DNA of 36,494 bases from Desulfobacterales bacterium RIFOXYA12_FULL_46_15 (GCA_001799395.1 MGTJ01000064.1:14080-50573); one strand, 5' to 3'; shown: positions 23,669-34,491, counted from the stretch's first letter. Program-made: numbers and translations. Notes: generated from the sequence alone by a model not told the origin.

Positions 23669-24745
23669 TTAAATCCCGCTTTTGTCCCGCTCACTGAGAA
23701 TAAAATCCTGTAAGGATTTACCTTCAAATATGCCGATATTTCCCCTGATATCAAGAAAGGTATCAAAATTGTCAACAAACATATCAAGGATATCCGGATC
23801 AAATTGTTCTCCCCTCTCCTTTTTCAGGATATCGAGCACAAGATCCGGAGGGTAAGGTTCTTTGTAGGGCCGTTTTGAGGTAAGGGCATCAAAGGTGTCT
23901 GCAATGGCAACGATCCGCCCGGAAATTGGGATACCGGTTCCCCCGAGCTGATAAGGATATCCTTTCCCATTGAATTTTTCATGATGGGTGAGTGCTATTT
24001 CATGGGCCATCTGCAGAATTTTTGATTTTGACCGGGATAAGAGCCTGGCCCCGATCTGTGTATGGGTCTTGATGGTTTCAAATTCAATATGGGTAAGCAT
24101 GCCCGGTTTTAATAAAATGATGTCAGGAATGCCTATTTTCCCTATATCATGCATGGGTGCAGCATAATAGATGGTATCAATGAATTCCCGGGGCAGATCC
24201 AATTTATCAGCCATGAGAGAGCAGTATTTGCCGATCCTAACAATATGGTCCCCGGTATCCTCATCCTTATATTCTGCAGCCATGACCAGCCGATGGATGG
24301 AATCAATATAAGATTCCCTGAGTTCTTCATGGGCTTTTGCCGCAATCTGCCGGAGCCGTCTTTCCCTTATTACACGATCCACCCTTAAAACCATTTCCCT
24401 GGGAGAAAAAGGTTTTTCAACAAAGTCGCTGGCCCCCAGGGTGATGATTTCATCATACTGGTAACTCCGGATCTGACCGGTCATGACAATGATATCGGCT
24501 GAAAAATCAATTTTAATGATTTTGGAAAGCTCTATCCCGTCCATGCCGGGCATGTCAATATCCGTCACCACTACATCAAAGGAGGCAAGGGCAAGTTCTT
24601 TCAGTGCGGTTTTCCCGTTTTCTGCAAAAGAACAGTCATGGCCGGTTTTTCCCAGCGCTTGTTCAAGCAGGTCCCTGATCATGGGTTCATCATCGACAAT
24701 CAGAATACGGGGTATCCCTGGGTCTGCAGAAAAAAAATCAGTCAT
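23669..24745 (-). CDS. Response regulator with HD-GYP cyclic-di-GMP phosphodiesterase domain
   Basis: The 358 residues comprise a receiver domain (about 12-130) and an HD-GYP domain (about 150-340). The receiver has L-I-V-D-D-E, phospho-acceptor Asp62 in V-V-T-D-I-D-M-P-G, and Lys in F-V-E-K-P-F. The HD-GYP domain has MHDIGKIGIPD with the HD pair, T-H-H-E, K-F-N-G-K-G-Y-P as the GYP signature, and ADTFDALTSKRPYK. HD-GYP enzymes hydrolyse cyclic-di-GMP. The key residues are all present, so it is probably active. Its ATG overlaps the stop of the upstream hybrid kinase (TGATG), making the kinase its likely partner. Confidence 0.93.
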   Translation of the reverse strand: MTDFFSADPGIPRILIVDDEPMIRDLLEQALGKTGHDCSFAENGKTALKELALASFDVVVTDIDMPGMDGIELSKIIKIDFSADIIVMTGQIRSYQYDEIITLGASDFVEKPFSPREMVLRVDRVIRERRLRQIAAKAHEELRESYIDSIHRLVMAAEYKDEDTGDHIVRIGKYCSLMADKLDLPREFIDTIYYAAPMHDIGKIGIPDIILLKPGMLTHIEFETIKTHTQIGARLLSRSKSKILQMAHEIALTHHEKFNGKGYPYQLGGTGIPISGRIVAIADTFDALTSKRPYKEPYPPDLVLDILKKERGEQFDPDILDMFVDNFDTFLDIRGNIGIFEGKSLQDFILSERDKSGI

Positions 24746-26406
24746 CAGGGTTTCTCCAGAATTCGAGTGACGGTTTTTATCAATGTCTTCATGGGAATGG
24801 GTTTTTGAAGAATTTCAATAATACCCGTAGATTTGGCTTGCTCAACTATCTTTTCGCTCTTGGTGCCGGTGCACAGGAGCACAGGGATATCATTTCTGAT
24901 TTCCAGCATTTTCCCGGCCAGGTTCAGGCCCTGTAATTTCGGCATGATATGATCGGTAATGACAAGATCGTATTTCTGCGGATCCTTTTTAAAAGCTTCC
25001 AGGGCATCCATGCTGCCGGTATATCCCTCCACCGTGTACCCGGCCCTGCTTAGAGCGATTTTTCCAAACTCAACCAGGAATTCTTCATCTTCAACAAACA
25101 TCACATGGCCGGTTCCCTTAAGCAGTTCCTGGTCCTTTTCCATATCCGACCCGCTTTGTTCGGTAATCCTTAAAGGAAGGAGCACTTCAAAGGAAGACCC
25201 TTTTCCGGGTTGACTTTCCACCTGGATGACACCCCCGTGGCCGAGGGCTATCCCAGACGCAATCGCAAGACCTAACCCGGTACCCTCCCCAGGTTCTTTG
25301 GTTGTAAAATACGGATCAAAAATCCGCTCAAGGATTTCGGGGTCCATACCGGGTCCGGTGTCCTGTATGAGGATTCGGGCATAATGACCTGATGCCGTAT
25401 TGGGATAGTTGGAAGCCTGTTCCGAATCTAAAAAGACGGAACCCAGGCCGATGGTCAGCCTTCCTCCGGTTGTGGACATGGCCTGGACGGCATTCCGGCA
25501 GAGGTTGAGAAGAAGCTGCTTAATTTTTACCGTATCGGCAAGGATTGTTCCTGTTTCTTCCTTAATATCCATTTTCAATTCAATCGTAGACGGAAAACCA
25601 GGTTTCAGAAAATTTATAACAGAGTTCAGAACCGGGGTTATATGGATATATGTTTTATCCTGGTCTGTCTCACGGCAGAAAGTTAAAAGATGCTGAACAA
25701 GATCTTTAGCCCGGAACGCTGCAGTGTGTATTTTATCAAGGCTGTTGCCGATAACTGATGTTTCCGGCAATTTTTCCATGGCTGCCAGATCGCAATAGCC
25801 AATGATGATGGAAAGGATATTATTGAAATCATGGGCAATCCCGCGGGACAATGTACTGATGGCCTCCATTTTCCAGGCCTGTTTTAGGATTTTTTCCATG
25901 CGTTTCTGTTCAACTAGTTCTTTTTTCAACTGTTCATTGGATTTTGTCAGCTCCCGGGTACGAAAGGAAACTTCATCATCCAGACCCTGCCGGGTCTGCT
26001 GAAGCTGAAGCTGCAACTGGCGCATCACAAAATGGGTTTTCAGGCGGGCCAGTACTTCTTCTTTCTGAAAGGGTTTGGTGATATAGTCAGCCCCTCCGAT
26101 TTCGAGCCCTGTGACCTTATTGACCGGGTCTGTCAGATCCGTCATGAACAGGACCGGGATATCTCTCGTCCTGGTATTTTCTTTTATCCGCCGGCAGACT
26201 TCAAATCCATCCATATCAGGCATTAAAACATCCAGCAGGATGATATCCGGAAGGGAGCCTTCCAGAATTGTGATAGCATCTTCACCCCTGGATGCAGTAA
26301 CAAGGTTGAACCCGAACTGATCCAGCAATTTTTCCAGGAATTCAATATTTTCCGATTCATCATCAACAATCAGGATAAAGCTTTTTGGACTACCGGATGG
26401 GTTCAT
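24745..26406 (-). CDS. Hybrid histidine kinase: receiver, coiled coil, kinase, receiver
   Basis: This 553-residue protein has no membrane segment and is probably soluble. The N-terminal receiver (about 10-125) has Asp59 in I-L-L-D-V-L-M-P-D and K-P-F. A coiled coil (about 130-185) leads to HisKA, with His192 in [17 protein letters not shown]. The HATPase has [18 protein letters not shown], and the G-E-G-T-G-L-G-L-A box. A second receiver (about 435-550) has V-I-T-D-H-I-M-P. With receivers at both ends it can form a multistep relay to the HD-GYP protein encoded next. GGGGGG precedes the ATG. No sensor domain is visible, so the N-terminal receiver may be its input. Confidence 0.93.
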   Translation of the reverse strand: MNPSGSPKSFILIVDDESENIEFLEKLLDQFGFNLVTASRGEDAITILEGSLPDIILLDVLMPDMDGFEVCRRIKENTRTRDIPVLFMTDLTDPVNKVTGLEIGGADYITKPFQKEEVLARLKTHFVMRQLQLQLQQTRQGLDDEVSFRTRELTKSNEQLKKELVEQKRMEKILKQAWKMEAISTLSRGIAHDFNNILSIIIGYCDLAAMEKLPETSVIGNSLDKIHTAAFRAKDLVQHLLTFCRETDQDKTYIHITPVLNSVINFLKPGFPSTIELKMDIKEETGTILADTVKIKQLLLNLCRNAVQAMSTTGGRLTIGLGSVFLDSEQASNYPNTASGHYARILIQDTGPGMDPEILERIFDPYFTTKEPGEGTGLGLAIASGIALGHGGVIQVESQPGKGSSFEVLLPLRITEQSGSDMEKDQELLKGTGHVMFVEDEEFLVEFGKIALSRAGYTVEGYTGSMDALEAFKKDPQKYDLVITDHIMPKLQGLNLAGKMLEIRNDIPVLLCTGTKSEKIVEQAKSTGIIEILQKPIPMKTLIKTVTRILEKP

Positions 26407-26461
26407 TTTCCCCCCTTAAATATAGTAAAAACATGCTGCTTTGCATAAAACCGGGTTTGAC

Positions 26462-26473
26462 GAAGAATTCTTC
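26462..26473. repeat. Perfect 12-base palindrome in the kinase gene leader
   Basis: GAAGAATTCTTC is a perfect palindrome lying between the promoter and the start of the hybrid kinase gene, roughly 8-19 bases downstream of the expected transcription start. This is a plausible place for an operator. It may also be chance. Confidence 0.35.
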
Positions 26474-26486
26474 ATTTGATCAATAA

Positions 26487-26514
26487 ATTATAGAGATATG
26501 GCTGAAACTGTCAA
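26487..26514 (-). promoter_or_regulatory. Promoter of the hybrid kinase/HD-GYP operon
   Basis: On the minus strand a perfect TTGACA (26509-26514) and a perfect TATAAT (26487-26492) are separated by 16 bases. This is the strongest sigma-70 type match seen in the window and lies about 80 bases upstream of the kinase ATG. Confidence 0.7.
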
Positions 26515-26613
26515 GCAGTCATTTTTCCAATATATGATAATTCTTTGTAACTATTGATACCGGCAGGATATCTGTATATGATGGATAAACACGGATAAAT
26601 AAAGAGAAAGATT

Positions 26614-26868
26614 ATGCTCACACTTTATGCTGCAAAATGGTGCCCGCACTGTACGAAAACAGTAGACTATTTAAAAAAGAACAAGATCTTGTTCAACTAT
26701 ATTGAAATAGAAGAACAGCCTCAAGAAATTGTTCAAAAAGTCATTGACGCAAACGGAGGGGATGACTGGGTGGTGCCCACACTTGAATATAAAGGGAAAT
26801 GGAGAGAAGGCAAGGTTTTTAATGAGCTGGAACTGTATTTCGACCTGAAAAAGATAGGAATCATTTAG
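26614..26868 (+). CDS. Small glutaredoxin-like thiol-disulfide protein
   Basis: This 84-residue protein is a minimal glutaredoxin/NrdH-type thioredoxin fold: beta strand LTLYAAKW, the redox motif C-P-H-C, then VDYLKKNKILFNYIEIEE, and W-V-V-P-T-L-E-Y carrying the conserved cis-proline. The family passes electrons to reductases or reduces mixed disulfides. The W-C-P-H-C start is thioredoxin-like, so its redox potential may differ from C-P-Y-C glutaredoxins. It stands alone on this strand, and its stop overlaps the stop of the convergent adenylate cyclase gene by 4 bases. Confidence 0.85.
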   Translation: MLTLYAAKWCPHCTKTVDYLKKNKILFNYIEIEEQPQEIVQKVIDANGGDDWVVPTLEYKGKWREGKVFNELELYFDLKKIGII

Positions 26869-29800
26869 AATTTTTTTGTCAGACCCCTGAAGCAGCAGAC
26901 GGTATTTTCAGGCAGCGCAGCCGGATAAAATTGCGCCTGAACGGATTTTTTCAAATCCTCTAATTCCGTCACATCTTTTTCCAGGCTGACGGATTTTAAA
27001 AACATTTCACCCCAGGTGTTCATGTAGATCAGGGTATAATGGGTTATTTCACGCTGCTGCCGGGGGGCATAAAAATTGACGGATATCAAAACTCCGGCAA
27101 GGGTATCCTTTTTTAACAGATGCGCAAAGCCCACTGGTTTGTGGATCAGGGGCCCGAAATAGTCGTACAGGGTCTTGAATAATTTGCGGATATCATCAGT
27201 GGTGACCGGTGTCGGGTTGGGGATCAGATTGACTATGGAGGTATTATTATAAATTTGATTCACCATGAGCCATGCCCCGATTTCCTCAATGGTTTTAGCC
27301 GAGACCAGGGTTTCCACCCGGTCGGCGACCTGGCTGTTTTTATTGATCAGATCCCATACAGCCTTTCCCTCATTTGTCCGTTGGTATTTTACGTGAAGAC
27401 CGCTGAATCGGATATCGCTTTTGGAAACAAGAAGCAGTTTTGCAATTTTGTCCGGCTGCCTGGATAATTCAGAATAGACTTTTCTGCCTAGAACCGTTCT
27501 GTCTTCGGCTGAAATCAGGGATTCAGCATCAGGCAGAGTTTCAAAGGCCTTGCTCAGAAATTTGTATTTTTTTATCATATAGGCTTCAATAAGGTTTGAA
27601 AGCCCTACAATATCTTTATATGGCCATGATTTATAATCGCCGGCCCTGAACATTTTTTCCCTGGACCAGCCCCATTTTGCCAGGCAGTTTTCTAAAAGTA
27701 TTTTCCTGAGCCCAAAAACCGTGTTGTCCATGTCTCCTGGTTTTGAAATGCCGAGTTTCAGGAAAAAACAAGTCAGAAGAAGCGAGACCGATTCTTTATC
27801 CCCTGATCCTTCAAAATAAGCCAGAAGATTATCCACAAGGATATAATAGGCATCATTCTGTGTGAGTTTGAGATTGACGCCGGAATTCATCCATTCGTCT
27901 TTATAGAGGTTGCATAATAAGGGTTTTTCCCCGTATTCGCAGACATATTTTTCCAGGAGGGCCATTTTTAAAATTGATTTAAAGGGGCTTTTCAGGCTTT
28001 TAAACATCTGCCAGATGGATGCACCGAAAAATTCACCCGTTGGAACAGCATGTATATCGCCAAGATCGATATACCGGAAAAAATCAGGCATAGCGGAAAC
28101 CATATTCAGGATGTCATTATAATAATTTTTGCTGAATGCCGTGGGAAGAACGGACCAGAGCGGCAGTTTTCCCGCCACATGAATCATGGCCCGATAAAAT
28201 TCTTCCTTTAACAGCATGGCCTGGGCCGATCCTGAACTTTCCATGGTGGAATCTCCAAAATCATTGTCCCTGGCTTTTAAAATATCCACCAGGAAAAAAG
28301 TCACCTGGATATGGAATTCCTCCCAGGCATACTGTTCAACCATGCGAAGCTTTTTCTCCAGAAGGGCAATTTCCCCTTCTGAGAAACGCGCTTCATTGAT
28401 GCACACCCAGTAATCAATATCAGAGTCATCGGACTGGGCAACAGACCCGATGCTTCCCATGGTGAACAGCCCTTCGATGGCCGGATTTTTAAATTGTGCC
28501 GGAGCGTATTTTTTCCCCCGGATATACTTTGAAATGATATCAAGGGTTTCAGGATCGGGATGATAATCAAAAATACCGCAAGGGGTTTGTTCTTCAAAAT
28601 CTTTTTTCATCCCTGGTAAAGCCGTATTTTCATGAAGAAGAAAGGGTATGATCTGAAAAAGGTCAGCCTGTTTGGATTTAAATATGTCAAAAGCCGTAAT
28701 CAGGCTGTACCTGTTCTGCCGGATAAATTTTATTTCACCATAATGGATGAATTCACCAAAGATCATCATATTGAGTTTTGAAAGCAGGCCTGTATCCCAT
28801 TTAGGCATGTCCTCCGGCTTTAATTGATATTTCCTGGCATTTAAATCAATATCTTCTTTTAACAATGCCGGTCTGATATGGGCGGGAAAGCGGCAAAACT
28901 GGGCCTGAACCCCTGTAAAATCAGTCTGGTCCAGGTTTGAGAAGACAAAGGATATCCCCCGTATAGCGGCATAGGCAAAGGAGGAACAGGACAAATCCGT
29001 TTTTTCAAATGAACTTTTGGACAGGGTTGAAGCAATGAAAAAAGAACTGTTCATCACAGCCTCATCAAATTTGCAATTATGGATGGAAATTCCATGGAAA
29101 CTGCAATCCTTGAAAACGGCAGCTTTTGCATTGACATCGATAAAAACGGCATTGTCAAAGGAGACATGGCTGAAAACGGCATTTTGAAAATCTACCTGGT
29201 ATAATGTGCTGTTTTTAAAAGAAACGCTGGCAAAAGATGCATTGGAAAAATTGGAATCCTTGATGATACAATTACTGAAACAGACGGACTGCGTGTGACA
29301 GGCCAGGGATGACAGGTCAGCATGGGTGATGGTTTCACCGTCAAAATCAATAGCCTCTTTTGTTTTATTTTTTTTCAGGGCTTCAATTTTTTTTACCAAA
29401 CCTGAAGATGAAAAAAAAGATTTGAAAATCCCCTCAGGCTGAGCCGGTTCAATTTTTTCCATCTCCCTGGCAGCAGCATGGAATATCTCTTCAAACCCGA
29501 GGCCTTCCATTGCCAGGAGCTGCTTTATCTTTTTTATAAAAAGCCCGGCCTCCTTTTTCATCTCACCATTGGATGGACTGATATGATTTTTGAGCATCCT
29601 GACAACCCGTTCAGGTCTTTTTTTGATCATCCCGAAGGCAGCCGCCAGATTGATTTCAATATTCGATCCTGTATAAGCGGATCGGTTCAGGGCCATATCC
29701 TGGATAAAGAAAAATGAAATCTTGGATAGATTTGAAATTTCTTTGTAGATAGGCCCCATCAGGTGAGGATGTTTTTCCCGGACAATACCGAGGACTTCGG

Positions 29801-30731
29801 TCAAAGGCAGCTTGCCGGAAACAATCAGGGCCTTGAATGCATAAAAGGCTTCTTCTTCATCGCTTTTTTCAAGAAGCATCAGGATGGGGCGGAAAATTTC
29901 AGGATAGGTTCCCAGGGCAGAGTTTTCTATTATTTTATAGACGGTCTGTCTGACCTCGGGATGGGTTTTCATCAAAAGTATTTCCATCAGAAGACCGGGA
30001 TGGATTTTTTGTACCGTCATGGCAAGGGCTTTCAATCCTATTGTCCTGATTCCGGGAGAGTCGGACCGGACAAACCCGGTTATGATTTTCTCAGGATCTC
30101 TTAAATCAGGATGAAGGTTGTATAAAAAAGGATCCACATCCTGTTCCGTATCAAACAGCCCGGCATAGAATCTTACAACCGCATCCGTTTGCTTGACGGA
30201 CTGAACCATTTGTTTAAAAGCGGCACCGAATTTCAGCCTTAGTTCCGGGGTGGCCTTAAGATATTCCTGAATGAAATTCAGACGTTGGGAATCCGGCAGG
30301 GTCAGGATAATTTTTTCCATGGATGCAAGGGTGATCCGTCTCATGGAAAGGGCTTTAAAGGCAAAAAGGGCACCGCTGCCTTCAAACCCGAGAAGGGTTT
30401 TTAATATGAAATGCTGTTCTTCAAAGGAAATCCCCGGTTTGATCCGAAAGAAAAGCCTGCTGCAGACCCGGGCTGAATCTTTCATGGCATTGAGTTTTTG
30501 AGTCTTGTCCTTTGTATCCGTCAGCCGGGTAAAAATCCCGGCCTGGATAGTTTTCAATGTTTCGCGGGCCAGGGTCCGTACGGCAAAATGAGGGGAATCA
30601 ATCCCTTTGAGAACGATCTGTATGGCAGGATCAGGCCCCAGATCCACGGATTTCTTAATAAGTGCAGCTTTCTGGTCCTGGGAAAGTTTATCCCAGTAAA
30701 CCTCAAAATTATGGACAGTCTTGTCATTCAT
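26865..30731 (-). CDS. cyaA: Class I adenylate cyclase with helical-repeat and pentapeptide-repeat regions
   Basis: From the ATG at 30731 this is 1288 residues. The C-terminal half (about 650-1290) matches enterobacterial CyaA: TMGSIGSVAQSDDSDIDYWV is the nucleotidyltransferase G-S...D-x-D core, followed by LLKEEFYRAMIHVAGKLPLW and EFFGASIWQMFKSLKSPFKS. Ahead of it lie a helical, HEAT-like part (about 20-440) and a pentapeptide-repeat region (about 465-620, with FSNASFASVSFKNSTLYQV). CyaA converts ATP to cAMP; the extra parts suggest added control or localisation. Neither this ATG nor the GTG at 30803 has a ribosome site. A promoter-like pair (30738-30766) would start transcription exactly at the ATG, giving a leaderless message. 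Confidence 0.88.
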   Translation of the reverse strand: MNDKTVHNFEVYWDKLSQDQKAALIKKSVDLGPDPAIQIVLKGIDSPHFAVRTLARETLKTIQAGIFTRLTDTKDKTQKLNAMKDSARVCSRLFFRIKPGISFEEQHFILKTLLGFEGSGALFAFKALSMRRITLASMEKIILTLPDSQRLNFIQEYLKATPELRLKFGAAFKQMVQSVKQTDAVVRFYAGLFDTEQDVDPFLYNLHPDLRDPEKIITGFVRSDSPGIRTIGLKALAMTVQKIHPGLLMEILLMKTHPEVRQTVYKIIENSALGTYPEIFRPILMLLEKSDEEEAFYAFKALIVSGKLPLTEVLGIVREKHPHLMGPIYKEISNLSKISFFFIQDMALNRSAYTGSNIEINLAAAFGMIKKRPERVVRMLKNHISPSNGEMKKEAGLFIKKIKQLLAMEGLGFEEIFHAAAREMEKIEPAQPEGIFKSFFSSSGLVKKIEALKKNKTKEAIDFDGETITHADLSSLACHTQSVCFSNCIIKDSNFSNASFASVSFKNSTLYQVDFQNAVFSHVSFDNAVFIDVNAKAAVFKDCSFHGISIHNCKFDEAVMNSSFFIASTLSKSSFEKTDLSCSSFAYAAIRGISFVFSNLDQTDFTGVQAQFCRFPAHIRPALLKEDIDLNARKYQLKPEDMPKWDTGLLSKLNMMIFGEFIHYGEIKFIRQNRYSLITAFDIFKSKQADLFQIIPFLLHENTALPGMKKDFEEQTPCGIFDYHPDPETLDIISKYIRGKKYAPAQFKNPAIEGLFTMGSIGSVAQSDDSDIDYWVCINEARFSEGEIALLEKKLRMVEQYAWEEFHIQVTFFLVDILKARDNDFGDSTMESSGSAQAMLLKEEFYRAMIHVAGKLPLWSVLPTAFSKNYYNDILNMVSAMPDFFRYIDLGDIHAVPTGEFFGASIWQMFKSLKSPFKSILKMALLEKYVCEYGEKPLLCNLYKDEWMNSGVNLKLTQNDAYYILVDNLLAYFEGSGDKESVSLLLTCFFLKLGISKPGDMDNTVFGLRKILLENCLAKWGWSREKMFRAGDYKSWPYKDIVGLSNLIEAYMIKKYKFLSKAFETLPDAESLISAEDRTVLGRKVYSELSRQPDKIAKLLLVSKSDIRFSGLHVKYQRTNEGKAVWDLINKNSQVADRVETLVSAKTIEEIGAWLMVNQIYNNTSIVNLIPNPTPVTTDDIRKLFKTLYDYFGPLIHKPVGFAHLLKKDTLAGVLISVNFYAPRQQREITHYTLIYMNTWGEMFLKSVSLEKDVTELEDLKKSVQAQFYPAALPENTVCCFRGLTKKF

Positions 30732-30737
30732 TGCTGA

Positions 30738-30766
30738 TATATAATATTGTTTGCCGAAACAATCAA
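30738..30766 (-). promoter_or_regulatory. Candidate leaderless promoter of the adenylate cyclase gene
   Basis: On the minus strand TTGATT (30761-30766), a 17-base spacer and TATATA (30738-30743) would place the transcription start at the A of the ATG at 30731. This agrees with the absence of any ribosome site there. The elements are imperfect, so the call is tentative. Confidence 0.35.
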
Positions 30767-30887
30767 AACTTATGTATTGTTTTTTAACAAAAAAATCGGA
30801 CACAACAATATCGGGTACAATGATATCACTGATACAGGCAGGCCGCCATGAAAGAAAAAATCAGATCGTTTATGATAGAGTTCCCTT

Positions 30888-30926
30888 AAAAAAATATTCT
30901 GCCGGATGAATACACCGGCAGAATAT
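30888..30926 (-). terminator. Intrinsic terminator after the acetyl-CoA synthetase gene
   Basis: A perfect 12-base-pair stem (ATATTCTGCCGG at 30894-30905 with CCGGCAGAATAT at 30915-30926) has a 9-base loop. On the minus strand it is followed by a run of seven T. It starts 14 bases after the acetyl-CoA synthetase stop and insulates the adenylate cyclase gene downstream. Confidence 0.9.
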
Positions 30927-30939
30927 GAAATTATCATCC

Positions 30940-32907
30940 CTATGCCGGGATCAGCATCTTGTGGTTCTCAATGAGATGGCCGACCACATCCGGATCAGCC
31001 AGGGTGGAGATGTCCCCCAGCTGATCAAACTCGTCTGTGGCTATTTTCCTTAGAATCCGGCGCATGATCTTGCCCGACCGGGTTTTAGGGAGGGCTGGCG
31101 CAAAATGGATGATATCCGGGGTGGCAATGGGCCCGATTTCCTTTCTGACGTGGACTTTCAGGTCTGACAGGAGCTTGTCTGAAACCTCTGCCCCGGCCAT
31201 GAGGGTGACAAAGGCATAGATGCCCTGCCCCTTGATGGCATGGGGAAACCCGATGACGGCCGCTTCCGCCACCTGTTTGTGGCTGACCAGGGCGGATTCC
31301 ACTTCTGCTGTGCCCATGCGGTGGCCGGAAACATTGATGACATCATCCACCCTGCCAGTAATCCAGTAATAGCCGTCTTCATCCCTCCGGCACCCATCGC
31401 CGGCAAAATAATACCCGTCAAACATCTGAAAATAGACTTTTTCAAAGCGGTCATGGCTGTTGTACAAGGTCCGCATCTGGCCGGGCCAGGGCTCTTTAAG
31501 GGCCAGGATGCCGTCCGCAGCCCCTTCCAGCAGTTTCCCCTGTTCGTCAAGCAGGACCGGGCAGACGGAAAAGAACGGCAGGGTGGCACTGCCCGGCTTC
31601 TGGTCAATGGCATAGGGCAGGGCCGAGATCAAGATCCCTCCGGTTTCGGTCTGCCACCAGGTATCCACAATGGGGCAGCGTTCTTTGCCCACATGTTTGT
31701 GATACCATTTCCAGGCTTCCGGATTGATGGGTTCTCCCACAGACCCAAGAAGCCTTAATGAAGAAAGATCATATTTCTCCACCCAGGCCTCGCCCTGGGC
31801 CATAAGTGCCCGTATGGCAGTAGGTGCGGTGTAGAACTGGTTGACCTTCCATTTCTCCACCGTGGCCCAGAACCGTCCCGGGTCCGGATAGGTGGGCACC
31901 CCTTCAAACATGAGGGAGGTAGCCCCCTGGGACAGGGGACCATAGACAATATAGGAATGGCCCGTGACCCATCCGATGTCGGCAGTGCACCAGAAAACGT
32001 CATGGTCATGGTAGTCAAAGATGTATTTGAATGTAGTCCCGGTATAGACCATATATCCGCCCACCGTGTGCTGGACCCCTTTGGGTTTACCGGTGGACCC
32101 TGAGGTATAAAGGATAAAGAGCGGATCTTCGGCATCCATCCATTCCACGGGGCAGTCAGAAGATTCTTCTGCAACCGCTTCATGCCAGAAAACATCCCGG
32201 CCCGGCAGCATTTTGATGTCAGAGCCGGTCCGTTTGACCACAATGCATGAATCCACGGTATGGCCCCGTTTTTCACACAGGGTAAGGGCCATATCCGCGG
32301 CTCCTTTCAAGGGAACAGCCTTGGGGCCCCGCATCACCCCGTCGGCCGTGACCAGGACCTTGCAGCGGCTGTCTAAGATCCTGTCGGACAGGGCTTCTGC
32401 TGAAAAACCGCCGAATACGATGGAGTGGATGGCCCCTATCCTGGCACAGGCCAGCATAGTGACGGCCAGTTCAGGTATCATGGGCATGTAGACGGCCACC
32501 CGGTCTCCTTTTTCTACTCCCCTGGCCTTCAGGGCATTGGCAAATTGACAAACTTTTTCATGGAGCTGTTGATAGGAGATTTCACAGTCTTCTCCAGGGC
32601 TGTTGCCTTCCCATATAAAGGCGGTCCGGTCCCCCCGGGTTGCCAGATGGCGGTCCAGGCAATTATAGGCTATATTGGTTTTCCCGTGTTTGAACCATTC
32701 TATGAATACAGGGCCTTTGGAAAGGGTATAATTATAATCTCTGACTTTATCCCATTTTTTTTCCCAGTAAAATTGTTCCGCCATGCCGGCCCAGAAGGTT
32801 TCCGGATCATCAATGGATTTTTTGTACAAATCCTTGTACTCGTCCATGTTTTTTACCCAGGCATTTTTGCGGTACTCATCCGATGCTCGGAATTTAAATT
32901 CGCTCAT
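30940..32907 (-). CDS. acs: Acetyl-CoA synthetase
   Basis: The 655 residues match the AMP-forming acetyl-CoA synthetase family in length. Motifs: [17 protein letters not shown] (the ATP/AMP loop), [29 protein letters not shown], and [11 protein letters not shown] near the C-terminus, where the Lys is the usual acetylation switch. It activates acetate with ATP and CoA through an acetyl-adenylate. The ATG at 32907 has GAGGAG 5 bases upstream. It follows the OFA-type transporter gene by 58 bases on the same strand, so uptake and activation are probably coexpressed. A clear terminator follows. Confidence 0.95.
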   Translation of the reverse strand: MSEFKFRASDEYRKNAWVKNMDEYKDLYKKSIDDPETFWAGMAEQFYWEKKWDKVRDYNYTLSKGPVFIEWFKHGKTNIAYNCLDRHLATRGDRTAFIWEGNSPGEDCEISYQQLHEKVCQFANALKARGVEKGDRVAVYMPMIPELAVTMLACARIGAIHSIVFGGFSAEALSDRILDSRCKVLVTADGVMRGPKAVPLKGAADMALTLCEKRGHTVDSCIVVKRTGSDIKMLPGRDVFWHEAVAEESSDCPVEWMDAEDPLFILYTSGSTGKPKGVQHTVGGYMVYTGTTFKYIFDYHDHDVFWCTADIGWVTGHSYIVYGPLSQGATSLMFEGVPTYPDPGRFWATVEKWKVNQFYTAPTAIRALMAQGEAWVEKYDLSSLRLLGSVGEPINPEAWKWYHKHVGKERCPIVDTWWQTETGGILISALPYAIDQKPGSATLPFFSVCPVLLDEQGKLLEGAADGILALKEPWPGQMRTLYNSHDRFEKVYFQMFDGYYFAGDGCRRDEDGYYWITGRVDDVINVSGHRMGTAEVESALVSHKQVAEAAVIGFPHAIKGQGIYAFVTLMAGAEVSDKLLSDLKVHVRKEIGPIATPDIIHFAPALPKTRSGKIMRRILRKIATDEFDQLGDISTLADPDVVGHLIENHKMLIPA

Positions 32908-32965
32908 GATCTCTCCTCTTTTAATTATGGTTATCCGTGATTTCAGGTTCGGCATTTTTGAAGCA

Positions 32966-34237
32966 TCAATTCTCTCCAGGCAAAGCAACACCCATAAAAG
33001 AATTTTTTTCCGCCTCTGCTGACGGTGCCTTGGTCATGAGGGCCAGGATCGCGCTGCCCAAAAGAAGAACCGATGCCAGGATATAGGCGATTTTCGGGCT
33101 TTGAGTCTGGGCCAGGATCATCTGGGATACCCTGGGAAAGATAAACCCGCCCACTCCCCAGGCAGAGAAAACCAATCCGTAATTGACTCCGAAATTTTTC
33201 AATCCGAAAAAATCCTTGGTGGCAGAAGGGAATAAAGACAGGTTGGTGCCGTAATTAAACCCGATCAGGGTGGCGGCGACAACCAGGAGAATGATCTGGC
33301 CCGGGGTGATGAACAAAAGGGAAAAGATGACAAACGCCTGGAAAATCAGGATGATAAACAGGGTATTGGCCCGGCCGATATGGTCGGAGAGCATTCCTGC
33401 AGCCACGCGGCCCGAGGCATTACCCACGGCCATGAGCGCTACCACCAGCCAGGCGGCATCACCCATGCCCTGTTTTGCCATCCCGGCCACCCCGCTGATG
33501 ATCATGAGACCCGCACCCGAAGCAATGCAAAAGATGACCCAGAGTTTATAAAACGCATTGGTTTTCATCATTTCACCCGGGGTATGGTCGATGATCCCGG
33601 CGACCGACTTTGTGGTAGGCTTTGGGGTGGCCGGATGGACATATCCCCTGGGCGGATTGACCAGGAACCGGGCCAGGACCGATACAATGATCAGAAAGGC
33701 CAGACCGAAGATAAGCATGGCCCGGCTGAGCCCGAATCCGTTAATGAGAAACACGCCCAGGGGGGCTATATAAACCGAGGCCAGGCCGAAACCGGCCACG
33801 ACGATACCTGCGATCATCCCGGTCTTGGCCGGGGGAAACCATTTGATGGCCGGAGGCGTGGCAGATGCATACCCAAACCCCAGACCCATACCGGTAAGAA
33901 TACCAAACCCCATGATCCAGGAAATCCACAGGGTGGAAAAAGAGATGAGGATAAGACCGGCACTGGTGAGGATGGCGCCGATGACAGCGGTAATCCGCGG
34001 GCTGATCCGGTCCTGGAGGCGGCCTGCAAAAATCATGGTAAAGGCAAAGACCAGGCAGCAGACTGCATAGGGGTCGTTAAGGGCGGCCGGGCTCCAGTTG
34101 AAAAGCCCGTCCCCGGCCTTAATGGATGCGCTGATGGATTCTTTGAAGATACTCCAGGTGTAGAGAATTCCCAGGGCCAGGTTAATGCCCAATCCTGCGA
34201 AAGTAACGCGCCAGCCAAGGTTTTTAATCTGATTCAT
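32966..34237 (-). CDS. OFA family MFS transporter (monocarboxylate/acetate type)
   Basis: This 423-residue protein has about twelve membrane segments and the OFA (oxalate/formate antiporter) signature. It starts [21 protein letters not shown], has [17 protein letters not shown] in loop 2-3 and [22 protein letters not shown] proteins carry small carboxylates such as oxalate, formate, lactate or acetate. Its position directly before acetyl-CoA synthetase favours acetate or a similar monocarboxylate. The ATG at 34237 follows GGAGCAGG. The promoter region upstream contains the shared palindromes at 34402-34507. Confidence 0.9.
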   Translation of the reverse strand: MNQIKNLGWRVTFAGLGINLALGILYTWSIFKESISASIKAGDGLFNWSPAALNDPYAVCCLVFAFTMIFAGRLQDRISPRITAVIGAILTSAGLILISFSTLWISWIMGFGILTGMGLGFGYASATPPAIKWFPPAKTGMIAGIVVAGFGLASVYIAPLGVFLINGFGLSRAMLIFGLAFLIIVSVLARFLVNPPRGYVHPATPKPTTKSVAGIIDHTPGEMMKTNAFYKLWVIFCIASGAGLMIISGVAGMAKQGMGDAAWLVVALMAVGNASGRVAAGMLSDHIGRANTLFIILIFQAFVIFSLLFITPGQIILLVVAATLIGFNYGTNLSLFPSATKDFFGLKNFGVNYGLVFSAWGVGGFIFPRVSQMILAQTQSPKIAYILASVLLLGSAILALMTKAPSAEAEKNSFMGVALPGEN

Positions 34238-34401
34238 GTGACCTGCTCCATTTAAAGGGTTGATGGGTGATCCAAATACAATGAATAAATCCCGTTCATT
34301 CATTACAATAGCAATCATTGTGCCTGGCGATCAATCAGAGGCTATCTATTCGTTTTTATTGGGATTTTTAATTATATTCAAAAACAGCAAGAATTTGACG
34401 C

Positions 34402-34419
34402 TTACAACCAGGGTTGTAA
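34402..34419. promoter_or_regulatory. Palindromic operator 1
   Basis: TTACAACC-AG-GGTTGTAA is perfect over both 8-base arms. It lies just upstream of the candidate minus-strand -35 element, so a protein bound here could control the OFA transporter and acetyl-CoA synthetase genes. Confidence 0.6.
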
Positions 34420-34472
34420 AAAAAAATGAAATTTTAAAGAGCCGGCCTTAAAAAAAGGCATAAAAGACTTAT

Positions 34473-34490
34473 CTACAACCGAGGTTGTGG
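34473..34490. promoter_or_regulatory. Palindromic operator 2
   Basis: The core is ACAACC-GA-GGTTGT (34475-34488). It has the same arms as operator 1, and its centre lies 71 bases away, close to seven helical turns, so both sites face about the same side of the DNA. Confidence 0.55.
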
Positions 34491-34491
34491 T

